Shown here: one piece after another, positions 30,014 to 43,400 of the stretch
Position numbering within the stretch: position 1 is the first letter of the stretch
Layout of the letters: every line of letters starts with the position of its first letter
From: Pleodorina starrii
Lineage: Eukaryota; Chlorophyta; Chlorophyceae; Chlamydomonadales; Volvocaceae
Direction of reading: 5' to 3'
DNA length: 64,000 bases
Assembly (NCBI GenBank): GCA_030267565.1
Contig: BRXU01000014.1
Coordinates: forward strand, 496,001-560,000
Made by a program: the position numbers and the translations under genes
The notes under the pieces: generated by a model
Database searches by the model: none
What the model was told of the DNA's origin: nothing
What the model saw: only the letters and a program-made list of their open reading frames with translations

Positions 30014-32439
30014 TCAGTCCCGTCCCTCCGTCATGACCTGCCGGTACACGGCCTGGACCAGCGCGATCTGCGCCGGCGGGGAGGGGGAGAGCAGAGCAGA
30101 GCAGGGGAGGGGAGGGGTCACACACGCGGTCACGCGGACACTCAGACGCGTACATACCGGTACACACAAACACACACGACCGCATAGGTCCGCAGGCGCC
30201 ACAGAAGCGCGCAGAGAACCAGAAGGGCGCAGCCGCCCTCTGGTCCTCTTCCAGGGAGAGCGGCGCATCTAAAGTGGCCGACCTGACTCGCCTCGATGTA
30301 GGAAGGAGAGGAGCCGCCGTGGCGGGGCCCACTGCCGTAACCCGCAGTGTCGCACATACCTGCTGAGTCATCACCCGTACGGCCGTCGAGGTGTTTGGCA
30401 GCGTCTCGTCCTCCACCCGCACCATCCGCGCCCCCTCCCGCCGCCGATCCCCGACGGATCCCGACGTGGAGGGCGCACTGCTGTCGGGCTCCGCTGCTGC
30501 CGCTGCTGCTGCTGCTTCTTGTTGCTGTTCTTGTTCTTGTTGTTGCCCTGGTGGTGGCGACGTCGTCGGCTGCGGCACGACCCGCGGGTCGGCGCCCGCC
30601 ATCTGCCGCAGCACGTTGCCCACAAAGTCGTTCATGCCGAGCGCCTCTGTCGGGTCACCGAACCTGGTATGTACAACGGGTCGTACAACGGGTCGATCGG
30701 GCGTGTGGTCAGTCGGTTGGCGGACCCATGGGTCGGTGGCTAGGTCGGTCGGTTTTCGGGTTGGACGAAACGAAACGAAGCAAAATGGCGAAAACAGCAG
30801 CGTTTCATGGGGAGGTCGGCAGTGACCGGTGACTGATGACTGGTGACTGGGCGGCGGCGGCAGGCGGACAGGCGGACAGAGGCAGAGGCTCGGATGCAGC
30901 AGCTAGAAATCGATGCAGCTGAGTCGGGGTATGAGAGTTTGGGGGGAACTCGAGAGATCAGCGTGCGGGCGTGCAGGCCCAACGCTCGACACTCACCCCG
31001 CCCACGCCCAACCCAGCCGCTCCCCCGCCGCCGGGTACGGCACCGCCAGCTGCGCCAACGTCATGTACGACAGGCTGATCCACGTGCTCAGCAGCGCCTT
31101 GGTGATCAAGTACTGTGGTGCCGGCTGCGGCGGCGGAGGCGGGGGCGGGGCCGGCGGCGACGCCGGTTGTTGCTGCACGGCAGCGTCAGCTGCCGTTGGC
31201 GCCGCCGCCGCCGCCGACGTCGCTGCCCCGTCGCTGCCAGCGCTGGGGCCGGCGATCGGCAGCAGTCCGCCGCTCTGTACGAACTCCTCCTCTTGGAGTT
31301 GCTGGAAGAGCTCGTCCGCGGCCAGGCCCTGCGTCGTACAAGCCGTACGGCACATAGCATGGGACCCGTACAGTTTGTCAGTTTCCCATCTAGGGCACTC
31401 AACCGGCGCCACCTCCGCTTCCGCGGCCCTCTTCACACTCCGTTCATGCCCACACGCACACAAAACCCAAAAGACCCAATCTCGCACTCTCCGATATGTA
31501 CGACACCGTACCGCTGCCCGTACCTGGTCGTACGCCACCCGTACGGCCTCCACGAATTTACCCATGCTCCACTGGCTTCCCAGGACCGCCCCCATGAACG
31601 CCATCAGCAGCCGTACGGCAAGCCCGCGCGCCGGGCAATCCGCCGCCGCCGCCGCCGGCTCCGAAACCGCCGCCTCGTCGAGCGCGGCGGTGCTGCAGCT
31701 GCTGCTAAAGGCCTGGCTGTAGCCGCTGGGTCGCGTGACTGTCTCCGGAGGCCGCAGCGGGCGGGCCGTGGGCAGGCCACCCGCGTTCGAAGCTGCTGCT
31801 GCTGCCGGTGCTGCTGCTGGTGCTGCTGAGGCGGCGGCCACCACCTCCACCGTCAGTAGCACCAGGCGGGTGTACTGCTGCATGAGGACCAGGAAGGGAG
31901 ACGAAGCGGCGCCGGAGGACTGCAGAGGGCGGCGGGGAGGTGGGCGGGGTGGGCGGGCGGGGCGGGACGGGTTCGTGGGATTCGTGGGTGTGAGACTGAG
32001 GTGATTGGAGCCGGTGAGGTTATGTTGACGTGCAGCAGGTGTATGTGCAGTACGGGGGCACTCTTCCGCCAGCCCCCGCCTCGCCCCAGCGGCGGGGGAC
32101 CAACTTCTCCGGGACAGCCGCCCGCCCGTCCCGGGTCGAAACCCGAAGCCCAACGCCGCCCTCACACCCTGCGCCTCATTGACTCAAACCTCACCACCCC
32201 ACCCCACACACCACCCCACACACCACCCTGCCCCACCCCACCTGCTGCACCAGCCCCTGCAGCCCCGCCACACGCGCCAGCGTCTGGCCCTCGTCGTACA
32301 TCCCTAGCGTCTGCCGTACATAGCCCAGCATGCCGCGCAGGTACGGACTGGCGGCCGCCATGCTGCTGCCCACTCCCATTCCCAAACCCATGGCACCGAC
32401 GCCGCCACCACCACCGCCTCCGTCCGCGCCGCTTCCCTG

Positions 32440-32483
<44 letters not shown>

Positions 32484-33651
32484 CTTGCTGCTGCTGCTCT
32501 GCGGGCACTCGGTCCCTGGGCACTCCGATCTCCTCGCAGGTCAGGAACACGAGCGCCACCCAGGAAACCAGCACGTCCTCTTCCTGGGGGTGAGGGGAGG
32601 GTAACAAACGCGACGGCATGACCCACGGGTCGGCGTGCCGTAGAGGGCGCGGGGACCCAAGGGTGACCCACGGGTCAGATGGAGTCGCACACACCACCAA
32701 AAGGCATAGGGTGCACGGGGCAGCAGGGACGCGGCGCATTTATGACGTAAATCGATAAACGACGTGTGTGACGTGGCTGCAAGGGGGTGTGGTGCTCCAC
32801 AACCACCCTCCCCGTCTGCCTGGCATCCAGGCATCCAGGCAGGCATCCAGGCAGGTGCCGCGTGTCCATAGGATCCCCAGCCCACCCGGGCACACCCACC
32901 TGCCCTTGCAGCAGCGGCGGAAGCACAACCTCTTCTTCTTCCTCCTCGCCCGCCTCACCGTCATTGGCGGCGGCGGCGGAGACGACGAGCCCGCGGTCGC
33001 CGCCGCCGGCGGCTCGCGCGCGGCGCACCCGGCCACCCTGCGTCGCCATCTTGAGGGAGAGCTGCGGCAGGCGCAGAAGTGCGTGAGGAGCGAGCGGGAG
33101 CTGGAGCGCGGAGGGAGGGAGTGGGAGCTACGGCGGGAGGTGGAGAGCTACGGCCGGCGCGCGAAGGGAGCGGGAGCGAGTGCGGGTGCGGCAGCAGTCG
33201 TGGACAGCGGATGAGGGAATCACTTCCCGCGGAGGACCAGCGACTGCCGTACCTGCAGCTCCCCGAATGTACGACCCTCGCGGTACAACTCCACCAGCAC
33301 CTCCACCAGACACTGAGCCGCAAAGAGACTGCGGTTGCCGCACGCAAACCAAGCCAACAGCAGCGCCGTGCTGGGCTCCTCGACCCGCGGCGTGTCGGCC
33401 CCGGCGGCCCCCGCAGCAGCCGCTGCGGCGGCGTCGGCGGCGGCGTCGCGGCCCGCAGCGCGGAGGACGAACGCGCCGCCTGCGGCGGCGCCGCCAGCTC
33501 GTCGCCGGCTGGCGGCGAGCGCGGGGCTACATGGGCTGCAACTTGTGCTGCGGCCGCTGCTGGTGGCAGCTGTAGCGGTGGTTATGGTTGAGGTGGTTGT
33601 GACGGTTGTGGCGCTGCTGCGTCGCCAGCTCAACGGCGCGCAGGGCACCAT
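30014..33651 (-). CDS. Helical Ala/Gln-rich protein of unknown function (7 exons, about 654 aa)
   Basis: Exons on minus: 33651-33253, 33037-32900, 32583-32242, 31919-31524, 31328-30997, 30663-30360, 30067-30014. All junctions are phase-consistent with GT donors (GTACGG, GTGGGT, GTGGGG, GTACGG, GTGAGT, GTATGT) and AG acceptors. The last exon encodes IALVQAVYRQVMTEGRD. The protein alternates amphipathic helical blocks (ALLLAWFACGNRSLFAAQC; VLVSWVALVFLTCEEIG; LLMAFMGAVLGSQWSMGKF; YLITKALLSTWISLSYM) with low-complexity linkers: an acidic run, a polyQ tract near 32440-32480, and Ala/Pro runs. This suggests a HEAT/ARM-type solenoid, possibly a nuclear-transport receptor, but I cannot name a family. 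The N-terminus is uncertain; ATG 33651 is one choice in a frame open further upstream. It shares an upstream region with the divergent CDKD gene. Confidence 0.55.
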
Positions 33652-34954
33652 TGCGCCGATTGGGACGTGGTGGTGGGGGGGGTGTTGGGGAGGGTGGCGG
33701 GGATTGCACGGGCAGTCATGGCGCCGGTGTTGGGCCCCTCCGACGGAGGCGCAGGGGGCGGACGGCAACATGGCGGGACAGTGTCCAAATTGGAGCGTTC
33801 GCGAGCAGCGCTCTCCGAAGGCCCTGCCGGTAACGGTTTGCCGGAAGTTGCCGGTGTTGGACGACACAGCCGCAGGCGCAGGTGCAGGCAGGCACCTGCC
33901 CAAGTAAGGGTGGAGCGGCCACACGGGGGCAAGGAGGAGGGCAGAGGCAGCAGGGGTGGTGGCAGGAGTTCGGGGGAGGTGTGACAGTTGTAATGGCTTG
34001 AAAGCTGACAGGGCTTGGGGAGATGTACACGCCATTGAGTATTGGGGAGCCATCGGGATGGGCAGTTGCAATTTTCAATTTGGGGGAACAACTCCAAAGC
34101 AATTTCGAGAGCGCCGGGTGCCCTGCCGGGGTTCCGGAGCCGGGTCCCGGCCAAAAAAGGAGGAGCAACCGAACGAGAGTTTACACTTTATGCTGTTTGC
34201 GGCAGGGCGAGACATATTGCGAGGCTGCAGGGGCGGGTTGCGCCAGGCGGGGCAACCCGGTTCCAGCCAGAAGTTAAGCCGGCGGTACGGACCGATAGGG
34301 TTCGCCTGAGCCTGGGCATTAGGGCCCAGCTGCCGCGACTCGCATTAGTGTCGCAAGTAAATGCAATGTGAAACGAACAGGTCCCGCACATGCAGCTAAC
34401 ACAGCGGTGTGTTGCATGTGGCTCTGCTTTGCGTCCCGACAGGCCGAGACGCTTCCCACCTGCAGGATGCCGACCCTGTGCAGTCGCGTAGTCCAAGGTA
34501 ACTGCAGACGAAGTCGCCGCGGGCTTCAGCTCGATAGTGGCCCTTAAGGCTGCAAGGAGTTGTCAGAGCTTCCACCGCAATTGGCCACGGTTATCCTATA
34601 TGTCACTTGGAAACCAATAACCAAGCTTTGAGCATGAGGTGTGCTCCTTTCCTGGCCCTGAAGCCATTTCCGCAGGCTGCCGAAAACTGTCGGTTGATCG
34701 TACAACCACCTGCGTATATTTCTGCGCTGTTTTTGCCTTACTCGGCTCTATCTCTGTTCTATCTTACAGGCGGCGACGTCCAGTGATTTGTAATTCTGTG
34801 GACCTGTCGTCTGTGATCTAGAAGGCTGCCAAGCCTCAGCAATCTGCGCTTTCTCGGCCGCGGGCGTTAACGTCGCGCGGCCGCGACATATTTGTTTCTC
34901 ATTAAAAATGCATCTGTAGTTTTATTCGTGTTCTGGGTAGCACCTCGGGTCGTC
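33652..34954. promoter_or_regulatory. Divergent promoter region between the minus-strand gene and CDKD
   Basis: 1.3 kb between two divergently oriented genes, so it probably holds both promoters and 5' leaders. No clear TATA box, RNA gene or further coding exon is supported. The first exon of the minus-strand gene may extend into it. Confidence 0.4.
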
Positions 34955-37900
34955 ATGGCTGATAACTACGCTCGCGGCGACCTGCTGGGTCAGGGAACTT
35001 TCGCAGCGGTGTACAAAGGCGTCGACAAGCGGGTATGTGTGCAAGGCTGTCTGATAGTGCGCATCAGTCCTGCTTAGTCATTATCTATCCTGGCCCCCGC
35101 CCTCCCTGCTCCTCTCCATCCCAGTTCTCCAAAGGTTTCCACGAATGTGAACGTCTTTCACTTGCGCAGCATCTTAACACTTGCTCAGCTGCATTACCAG
35201 CACCAACAGAGGGCTGGCTCTCCGTTCAGGGAATCCGACGTGGGTCAGCTCACACCAGGATTGCCGTACACCTCGTCGTACATGCAACGCCGCTGGGACC
35301 ATTTTCCACATTCGGGCGCGCCCAACTCAACGCCCAATTCACCCATAATGTACATTGATTGAAGGACCCATCCTCGTGTGTGGCAATGGCCCGGAACCCA
35401 TGGGTCACTTCTTGTTATTCCCCTGGGTAACCTCGTTTCCGCCCCCAGACGGGCAAGGTGGTGGCCCTGAAGGAGATTTTCGCCGATGAAAAAGGTACCG
35501 ACGGCAAAAAGGTGCGCACCAGGCCGTGAAATACAGCCACTCAGCAGAAACCCTTTCCGTTCCGGCTAGGGAGGATCTTCCTACCAGCCAACGAACCTTC
35601 TCCACTTCGGCTACCCTACCTCGTCCCAGCTTCCCTACCTCGTCCGCGAAACCCTGCGTGGTATCCTCCTCCTCCCCCCTTCCCCCAGGGTGCGGTCACA
35701 AGTCGCGGTTTCAGAACCACGCGCGCTTTCCTCTCAGAGACTCGCACGCTCCATGTCCCTGCTCCTGCCCCCTCGCGGCCCCTGCCCCTACCCCCGCCCC
35801 GCGCCCGCCCGGCCGCGCGGTCTCGTTCTCCCACGCCTCTCATAACCTCTCTCCTCTCCTCCTCTCCCCCCGTGCCGCCGCGTCACGCCCCCCATCGACC
35901 CGCCCCTCCCCCGGCCTCCCCTCCCGCTGCGGCTTCATCTTCGTTGTCCCTCCCTCCCTCCCGGGGGTCCGGGTGTTCGCTGCAGGGCCTGGACCCCACC
36001 GCCCTGCGCGAGATCAAGCTGCTCCGGGAGTTGCGTCACCCGCACATCATCCGATTGGAGGACGCCTACCCCAAGAAGAAGTCCGTGGTGCTGGTGGGGC
36101 ATGAGGGGCCTGGGGGAAGGGGCGGGGGAAAGGGGCGGGAGTGGTGGGGTCGGGCGGGGGTGGACGGGCGGGGGCGCGGAACTGTTGGTCATGTACTGGA
36201 TTGTGACTAATGGATCGTGACTACTGGATTGTGAATTTTATTGTGATTTTCGGTTCATGGTCATGATCCCTTGGCCGCCCTTACCGCTACCGCTAGGCTG
36301 GGCTCCGAGACCCAGCAGTGACAGCGTTCCGCCCGCCGCCCTCCTCCCGGTCCCCCTTCCCTTCCCCCCGTGCCCTACCGTTAGGTTCTCGAGTACATGC
36401 ACAGCGACCTCGAGGCGGTTATCCGGGACCAGAACCTGGTGCTGGCGGCGGCGGATGTGAAGAGCTACATGAGGCAGCTGCTGGCGGCGCTGGACACGTG
36501 CCACAGGCGGTGAGCCAGGGAGGGAGGGAGGGAGGGAGAGGGGGGGACCAGGTGGGGAGAGGGGGAGGCAGGCAGAGGGACGGCCGAGAAAGGTGGGGCT
36601 GGCAGGCGGAGGGACGGCAGGGGAGGGTGGAAGGAGCGCAGGTGGGGGACCCGTGGGGGTAGAAGCACGAGGCAGTGAAAGAGTGAGGCTCTGAAGTTGG
36701 GGCAAGCACCCGGTTGACGAACCCCCACCCTGGCCTCCCTCCCTGGACCACCACCAGCACCAGCACCATGCTCATGCGCGCACGTTATCGTGAGGGGCGG
36801 ACGGACGGACGGGCGGACGGATGGACGAACGGGCAGTCTGGCACGCCGACACATGCGATGCAGCCGCCGCTACGCGCTGTAAACCCCCAAACCCTAAATC
36901 CCAATCCCTAAAATCCGTCAACATGCATACATAAATACACACATGCTGTAGTACCCTTGCCGTACACCGCCCTACTTTTGCCGTACACCGCTCCCTCCAG
37001 CTGGGTCCTCCATCGCGACATCAAACCCAACAACTGCCTCATCGCGCCGGACGGCTCTCTCAAGCTGGCGGACTTTGGCCTGTCGCGAGTGTACGGCAGT
37101 CCCGATGGCCGACTCACGCACCAGGTACGGCAATAAGGCCTTTGCGGAGTGTGAGGAAGCCGAACCGCGTCTGGCCTTTCGGATAAGGAATGGAGGGGGG
37201 ATCGGGGCACCCGGGGGAGGGGGCGGCCGCGGCGCCGTGGCCGCACTGGGTTCCCTAGGAGCTGGCGGGGCACCGGGTGAGGGGCCGGGCTCATTGAATC
37301 CGCGCGCGAGGGAGTGGGGTGGGGCGCGCTGCGGCCTTTTGCAGTCAGTACCTCGGAGGAGCGGGGCCGTGGGAAGAAGCCGTGAGTGCGTCTTTGCTTG
37401 TTTGTATGGTGTGTCTCACGTTTCTCATCCCTCGCTGCCTCTCTCTCTCTCTCCCTCACAGGTGTTTGCTCAGTGGTACCGGGCTCCGGAGCTGTTCTTC
37501 GGCGCGCGGCAGTACACGGCGGCGGTGGACGTGTGGGCGGCGGGCTGCATATTTGGGGAGCTGCTGCTGCGGAGGTGAGATGGCGGGGAGGAGGGAGGGA
37601 GGGAGAGGGAACAGGGACAGAAGCGCCGCCCTTTCCACGATCAACCGCCCGCCGCCACCAACTCCCTTTCTCCGCCTAGCCCTCTTGCGATTGCCCGCAC
37701 CCGCCGCCCTGCTGTGCCCCCGCCCACCCGCCCGCCCCTGCTGAGCACGCCTCCGGTTATGTTCGCCCCTCCCTGTTCCCGCCGCGGTCCGATCTCTGCC
37801 AGCTCCCTCACTTCCCTCCCTGCCAGCTTGCCCATTCGGACTGACCCACTTAGCCACCTTCCCTCCTCTCTTCGCCTCCTCCCCTCCTCGCCTCCTCCCC

Positions 37901-39267
37901 TCCCCTCCTCGCCCCTCTTCGCCGCCTCGCCTCGTCTCCTCAACCCCCCCTCTCCTCCCTTCTCCGCCCCATTCCCCCCACCCTCAGGCCTCTGTTCGAC
38001 GGCATGTGCGATATCGATGTGTTGTCCAAGGTGTTTGCGCTGCTGGGCACCCCGGGGGTGGAGGGCAACTGGCCAGCCGCCAAGGACCTGCCGTACTTCC
38101 TGCAGTTCACGGAAACCAAGGCGCTGCCGCTGCGGCAGGTCTTCCCCGCGGTGAGATCTGTCTCCCTCTCTGTCTGTCTGTCTATATCTCGCTGTCCTTT
38201 TCTCTTTCTTCTTTCTCTCTCTCTCTCACACACACGCACACACCTTTTCTCTCCCGGTTCCATCGCACCACGCACCGCCCATGCTGCCTACTCTTCTCGC
38301 TACGCGATCCAATCGGAAGCGCATTAATTTGCACCAATAACGCGCACACGCACAGCCACTTGCCCTCGCCCACCCGCCCACCCCGCCCCCCTTCCACCAC
38401 GCCCCCCGCAGGCCAGCGGTGACGCGCTTGATCTGTTGGGCCGCATGCTGCAACTGGATCCGCTGCGCCGCATCTCCTCCGCCGAGGCGCTGCGCCACCC
38501 CTACTTCTCCAACAACCCGCCGCCCACGCCGCCGGCGCTGCTGCCGCGGCCGGTGAAGCGGGAGGACGCGCCGCTGGTGGCGCCGGGAGGGCAGCAGGCG
38601 GGGGCTAAAGGTACGGTATGCACAGGGCGGGGCGGGGGCAGGGGGCGGGGGCAATGAGCAGGGGCGCGAACAGGAACGTGCCTCGCTCCTCGTCGGACTT
38701 GCGGCGACCACCTCGAGTCGGTATCGATCGAGTGCCATGTCGGTCCTTGCGGACTTGGGGTGCCTGTGTTGCTGTCTGGGTAGCTGCCTGTGCGAGTGCG
38801 AGTGCAAGTGCGCGCGACTGGTGGGGCTGAGGCCCCGACCGACCCTCGTGTATGCCATGAGTCATGTGCGCGCCAAGGCGGTAAAGCATGCAACTAAGCT
38901 CCATACGTGCTGATCGCGGCCCACTCGCAGTAATGATGTAAGTGTCCGTTCGCCCTTAAGTGGGAGGGAGGGGGAGGGGGTTGCCTCAGTCGGTTACTTG
39001 GCTGCGACTCTCCTTTCCTTCCTATCCCCCTCAGCCTGCTCTTGTGGACTGTCTTCTACCGTATATCCCCCCCCAAATCGCGACCCCTATAACCGCAACG
39101 CCGCCCTGGATTGGCTCCTGCCTGCAGGCGCTCGGGAGCGGCCGTCTCCGGCGGCGGCGTCGCCCCGGCCGGCCAAGGTGCCCCGCCGCAGCGGCGCGGG
39201 TGGGGCCGCGGGGGGGCCCGGCAGTGCGGATGCCTCGACTCGACCGTCCCCACGGACGCAACACTGA
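34955..39267 (+). CDS. CDKD: Cyclin-dependent kinase of the CDK7/CDKD class (CDK-activating kinase)
   Basis: Nine exons: 34955-35032, 35449-35511, 35986-36093, 36385-36509, 37001-37124, 37462-37574, 37988-38150, 38412-38610, 39128-39267. They encode 370 aa with all phases consistent. Motifs: glycine loop [11 protein letters not shown] (12-22), ATP-binding VALK (Lys34), TALREIKLL (the CDK7 version of PSTAIRE, 52-60), HRDIKPNN (129-136), DFG (149-151), T-loop [10 protein letters not shown] with Ser158 and Thr164 matching the two activating sites of CDK7, and WYRAPE (171-176). The C-terminus is Pro/Ala-rich and basic. CDK7 with cyclin H and MAT1 phosphorylates cell-cycle CDKs and, within TFIIH, the RNA polymerase II tail. 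Length and T-loop fit this class rather than CDKA or CDKB. The third exon uses a GTGGGG donor, chosen because it restores SVVLVLEYM. Confidence 0.93.
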
Positions 39268-40428
39268 GCTGATGCTGGCAGCTTGCAGCTGGCGCTTGCT
39301 GCGGGCGCCGCTGGCTCCCCCGTTCCGAGGGTCTGGGGCCCCTCGTAGCAGCAACAACGACTGAGCTGGCGCATGACTGAGCGGGTGCTTGCTGCTGGTA
39401 CTTGCTTGCCCCCGATGGGGACGGTTGGGACGATACGCGTGGAGGTGACGGATAGAGCCAACAGGAAAGGCTTCGCTTTTACTTGCTAGGAGCCGCAGTA
39501 GCTTCCAAGGAGATACGGTGGCGGCGAGGCGTGATGGAAGATGGCGGCTGCGGTTAGAGGCCATGACAGCGGACTTGTGGCGACTGCGTTGTTGTTGTGT
39601 CGTGAAGGTGCGGTACGTGACCATAGCTACTGGGCTTTCGGAGGGGAAGGGTTTGGCCAGAAGCGCAGGTAGATACTTAATTTGAGGAAAGGGGGCGGAG
39701 TCAGTGCACGTCACGGTGGACGTACGGCACCATACAACCTGGCCGGTGGCTCGAATACGCTTCGAAATGGTAGCAAGTGATGGCATTTTGGTTAAGCCTG
39801 TTGGCGGCGCGTTAGCACCGCCAAGGGGGGCGTCGCAACACGCCGCCACGGTGTAGGTTGAGGCTCGCGGGGGCGCGAGGAGTGGTAGGGCGCCGTGTAT
39901 GTGCCATCCTGTGCCGCAGAGCTTGCGAGCTGCATGGATGCCAAGGCACTTGCGACGCATAGTGTGAGGATGGCTGGCGTGCTGTGGAGGGTGGGCGAAG
40001 TGCGCATGCTGTGGGAACGCCAGTGCGCCACTGCTGCTCCATTTCACAAGCTCCCAGATATGCTCCATTGCAACATCGCGCTTTGGTAGCCTATTTTGAC
40101 AGCTTGCGATGCTGACTCGGGTCGGAACGCTATCTCTGTTCTCACTGGGAAGGCCAGTCCTGTGAACAAGGACTGCAAACAATCATTTATTGCAGCTTGT
40201 CAAGGTTAACGGTACGCTGTTGAAGTATAAACACGGCTTCAGACGGCCAGACCTGGGGAATACAGTTTGAATGGCGCCGTACCCACGACAGCTGAAAAGC
40301 AGCTCCCAGCTAGAGGCCCAGAGCGCAGGTTTGCACACTGGTGCTCCCTATTGCAAATAGACATGGGTACATACTGACACATTTTCAACGAGAGCTGTAG
40401 GTTGGTTAGGGGGCCACGACTTGTCAAA
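39268..40428. other. CDKD 3' UTR and spacer
   Basis: There is no supported gene. A 383-codon frame on the minus strand runs across this region into CDKD exon 9; it shows no domain and looks like a chance frame in GC-rich DNA. I found no TGTAA close to the CDKD stop. The right end contains the promoter and leader of the gene starting at 40429. Confidence 0.4.
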
Positions 40429-43400
40429 ATGTCCCAGCAAAGTCAGCCAGTTGTCCCCTTTAACGCCCTGAAGCCTGCGACGGTAATTTCCTTGTCACAC
40501 CCTTGTTGCTGTAGTTTGAATTTAATCCCCGCTTGCCCGCATGCTCGCAGTGGGGCAGCCTTAAACTTCTACCCCTAGCTCTCCGGAGCAAACTCACTGG
40601 CGCGAAGGGATCGGAAGATGCCAACAGGGTAAGATGATTTTCATTGTTTCTAGGATACTTTTTCTGCGACCGGCGAAGTCTCATGCCCCCCCTCCTCTCC
40701 CGGGGCCGCAGGTTGGCTTCGGGAAGGAGAACGCTGGCGGCCAACCTGCTGGCCCGCAGGCGCCGCCAAAACTGGGCGATTTATCTCACCTCCAAGCGCT
40801 CGGCCCCAGGTGATCATCACGTCGCCGTGCCTATGGCACGTCGGGTGTCGTGCGATGGCCATCCATGGTGACTTGCTGTTGGCGGACTCTGTTTCCTCTG
40901 GACGTAGGCGCAATGTCAACCAACGTTACGTGCTGCAAGCCAATCTCAACGTTAGCCGGCCGGCGCTGGCCACGCATGCACCGGGGCTCAGCGGCTTGCT
41001 GCTGCCAGGCATGGCACCCATCGCAACCCAATACCCCAAGCAGCAGCAGCAGAATCAGCAACAAGGAGCCCCACAACAGCAGCAGACTCCCGGCCGCCAG
41101 CAGCAGCGTTCCTCAACCCCATCCAGCCCCACGCTGCGCGGGCGCCAGCCGCAAGCCAACCCCAACTTCGGCCCGCCTGCATCCAACATCACCACGCGGC
41201 TGCCCACGCCCGTCCGCATCAACGCCGCATCCCCCGGCCCCTCGCCCTCACCCACCAGCATGGCGCTCGCACTGCCGAAGCCGCCCAGCCCCTCCCGCAG
41301 CCTCTCCCAAAGCGGCGCCACGCCGCTCGCCAATCCCTTCGCCTACGGCAGCGCCTGCTCGTCCCCCGCGATCTCCACCGCCACCAGCAACATCTTCATG
41401 CTACCCACGCCGCCCTCCATTCTGGACAAGCCCCCCCCGTCGGCGCTGCGGTCCGCCGCCCACCAAACCAATGCCGCACGGGCCGCGGCACCGTGCGCGT
41501 CCAGCGCAGCGGCGCAGAGTGGCCAGAGCAGCCTCACGACGCCCACCTCCACGCGGCCGTCGCCGCAACCGCCGGAGCGCTCCATCCTCGCCTCCATCCA
41601 GCTGCCCTCCTCCCACAACCAGCAGCTCCGCGGCACCACCTTCGGCTCCACATCCGGCGCGGCGCTCCCAGGCCACAGCGAGGGCCTGGCGCCGGTTGTG
41701 GCGCCCGCGCCGGCGCTGGCCGCCGCAAGCGGCGGCGTCGCCGCCGTCTCGCCCGTGCTGAGCGCTCCCACCATCCAGGCGGCGCTGCAGCAGGCGCTGG
41801 CGGGCGCCGTAGAGCGCAAGCCGGAGGCCTTCCGCGTCGACAACTTTGAGCGCTTTTTCGACAGCTTGATGCACCCTGGGAATGCCGGCAAGCTGGACGG
41901 CCCGCTGCCGGACGAGCTGCCCGACGACGTGCGCTATGGCGACAACTGGTACAAGCACTGCCGTGACTGGAACCTGCGCAACCAGCCCTCAGCGCCCTAC
42001 TCGGCGCCTACCACCGCCACCGCTGCCTGTGCTGGGGTTGACGCTGACGCCGCGGCGGCGGCGCCCGCGACGCCCGTCTCCTGTTGCCTCGCCAGAACAC
42101 CGTTTGCGGCGGAGATGCCGCAGACAGAGGAGCGCGACCAGCAGCAGAAGCCGCAGTGGGGCCTGGACGAGCCGCCCATGAGCGAGGCGTGCTGCAAGGC
42201 GCTGGACATTGCGCACCACGGGCTGAGCAAGGTGCTCACGCCCACCGCGCGCAGCCGCAGCGTCTCCCTAGACGCCACTCCCGTCGCAGGTGCCGCCGCG
42301 CCGTCATCCGCGCATCGCGCGTTTGCGCAGCCGTCCCTCCTGGAGCGCTTCCAGCAGCAGCGGCACCTGCTGCAAGGCGCGTCCACAGCGGCGGCGGCGG
42401 CCGAAGCTGGGGCCGATCTGGAAGACAAGGCTGTGTCGCGGCCGCAGCCCGCGGCTGGACCAGAGGTGGCCCACACGGTCGCGGCACTCACCAGCGCGTT
42501 GGAGACGCTGGCCCGGGACCAAGCTGTCGCCGCCGCCGCGTCGGGTGTGCTGGCGGTGCCGGAAGCCATCACTGTAGAGCCCGCTAGCCCCCACGGGGCC
42601 CTGGGCGTGACGGCCGCCGCCGCGGCGCAGGACGCCACGACTCCCAGGGCCGACCTGACCGATGCCGCCGAAGTTGCCGCCGCGGTGGACGATGCGGCCT
42701 TGGAGATTAGCCCCAGAATCACACCGGTGCGCGGCGCATGGGGGGCGGCGGCGCGCCCGCCCGCCGCAGGCCGCAGGTTCGCCGTCCCGATGTTGCTGAT
42801 CAGCAGCATCGATGGCGTAATGATGTTGCCGACGGCCGCCGGCGCCGCCCTGTCGCCGCCGCCAGACAGCGCCCGGCCGCCCAGCACCGCCGCCACCACG
42901 CCGGGTCACAAGACGCCACGCGGTGGCGGCGGCGGGGCCGCGGATTCGGTGGTGACGACCGCAGCCACCACTCCGGTGGGCAGGGCTGCAACGCCCACTA
43001 CAGCCAGGGCCGCCGCCAGCGCGACCTCGCCGATGCTGGAGTCGGCGCAAGTTGCGGTGGCGATGGCGACGACTCATGAGCCGGAAGCTTCAGCGGCGCC
43101 GCTCCGGAAGCTGTCGCGCGAGCTCGCCGCCGCGGAGGTCGCTGCAGAGCACCATGCGGTGGTGCCGTTAACGCAGCAGCCGCTGCTCGCGACGACGTCC
43201 GTTCCCTCAGTCGCGGCGCTGGGCGTGGCGCCCGCTGACGCGGCACCAGCGACCGCGGATGACACGCCGGCCGCGGTCCTCTGGTCGCCGGCCTTCCCGT
43301 CGCACGCGCCCACCGTGGCCATGCCGCGCAGCGGCGCGGTGGCAGCAGCGGCGGCCGGGGCCGTCCCCCAGAGGTCGTCGTCGCCGGTGACCCTCCTGCA

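Noticed and set aside
34260..34300. AGAAGTTAAGCC resembling part of 5S rRNA
   Set aside because: The flanking sequence does not match 5S rRNA; isolated word match.
36890..36915. CCCTAAA/CCCTAAAA words resembling telomere repeats in a CDKD intron
   Set aside because: Only two degenerate copies, not a tandem array.
39031..40182. 383-codon minus-strand frame overlapping CDKD exon 9
   Set aside because: No domain, no splice signals, and low-complexity composition; chance frames of this size occur in GC-rich DNA.
41997..42899. 300-codon antisense frame inside the KEN-box gene
   Set aside because: A mirror of Ala/Gly-rich codons in the large exon; no independent support.
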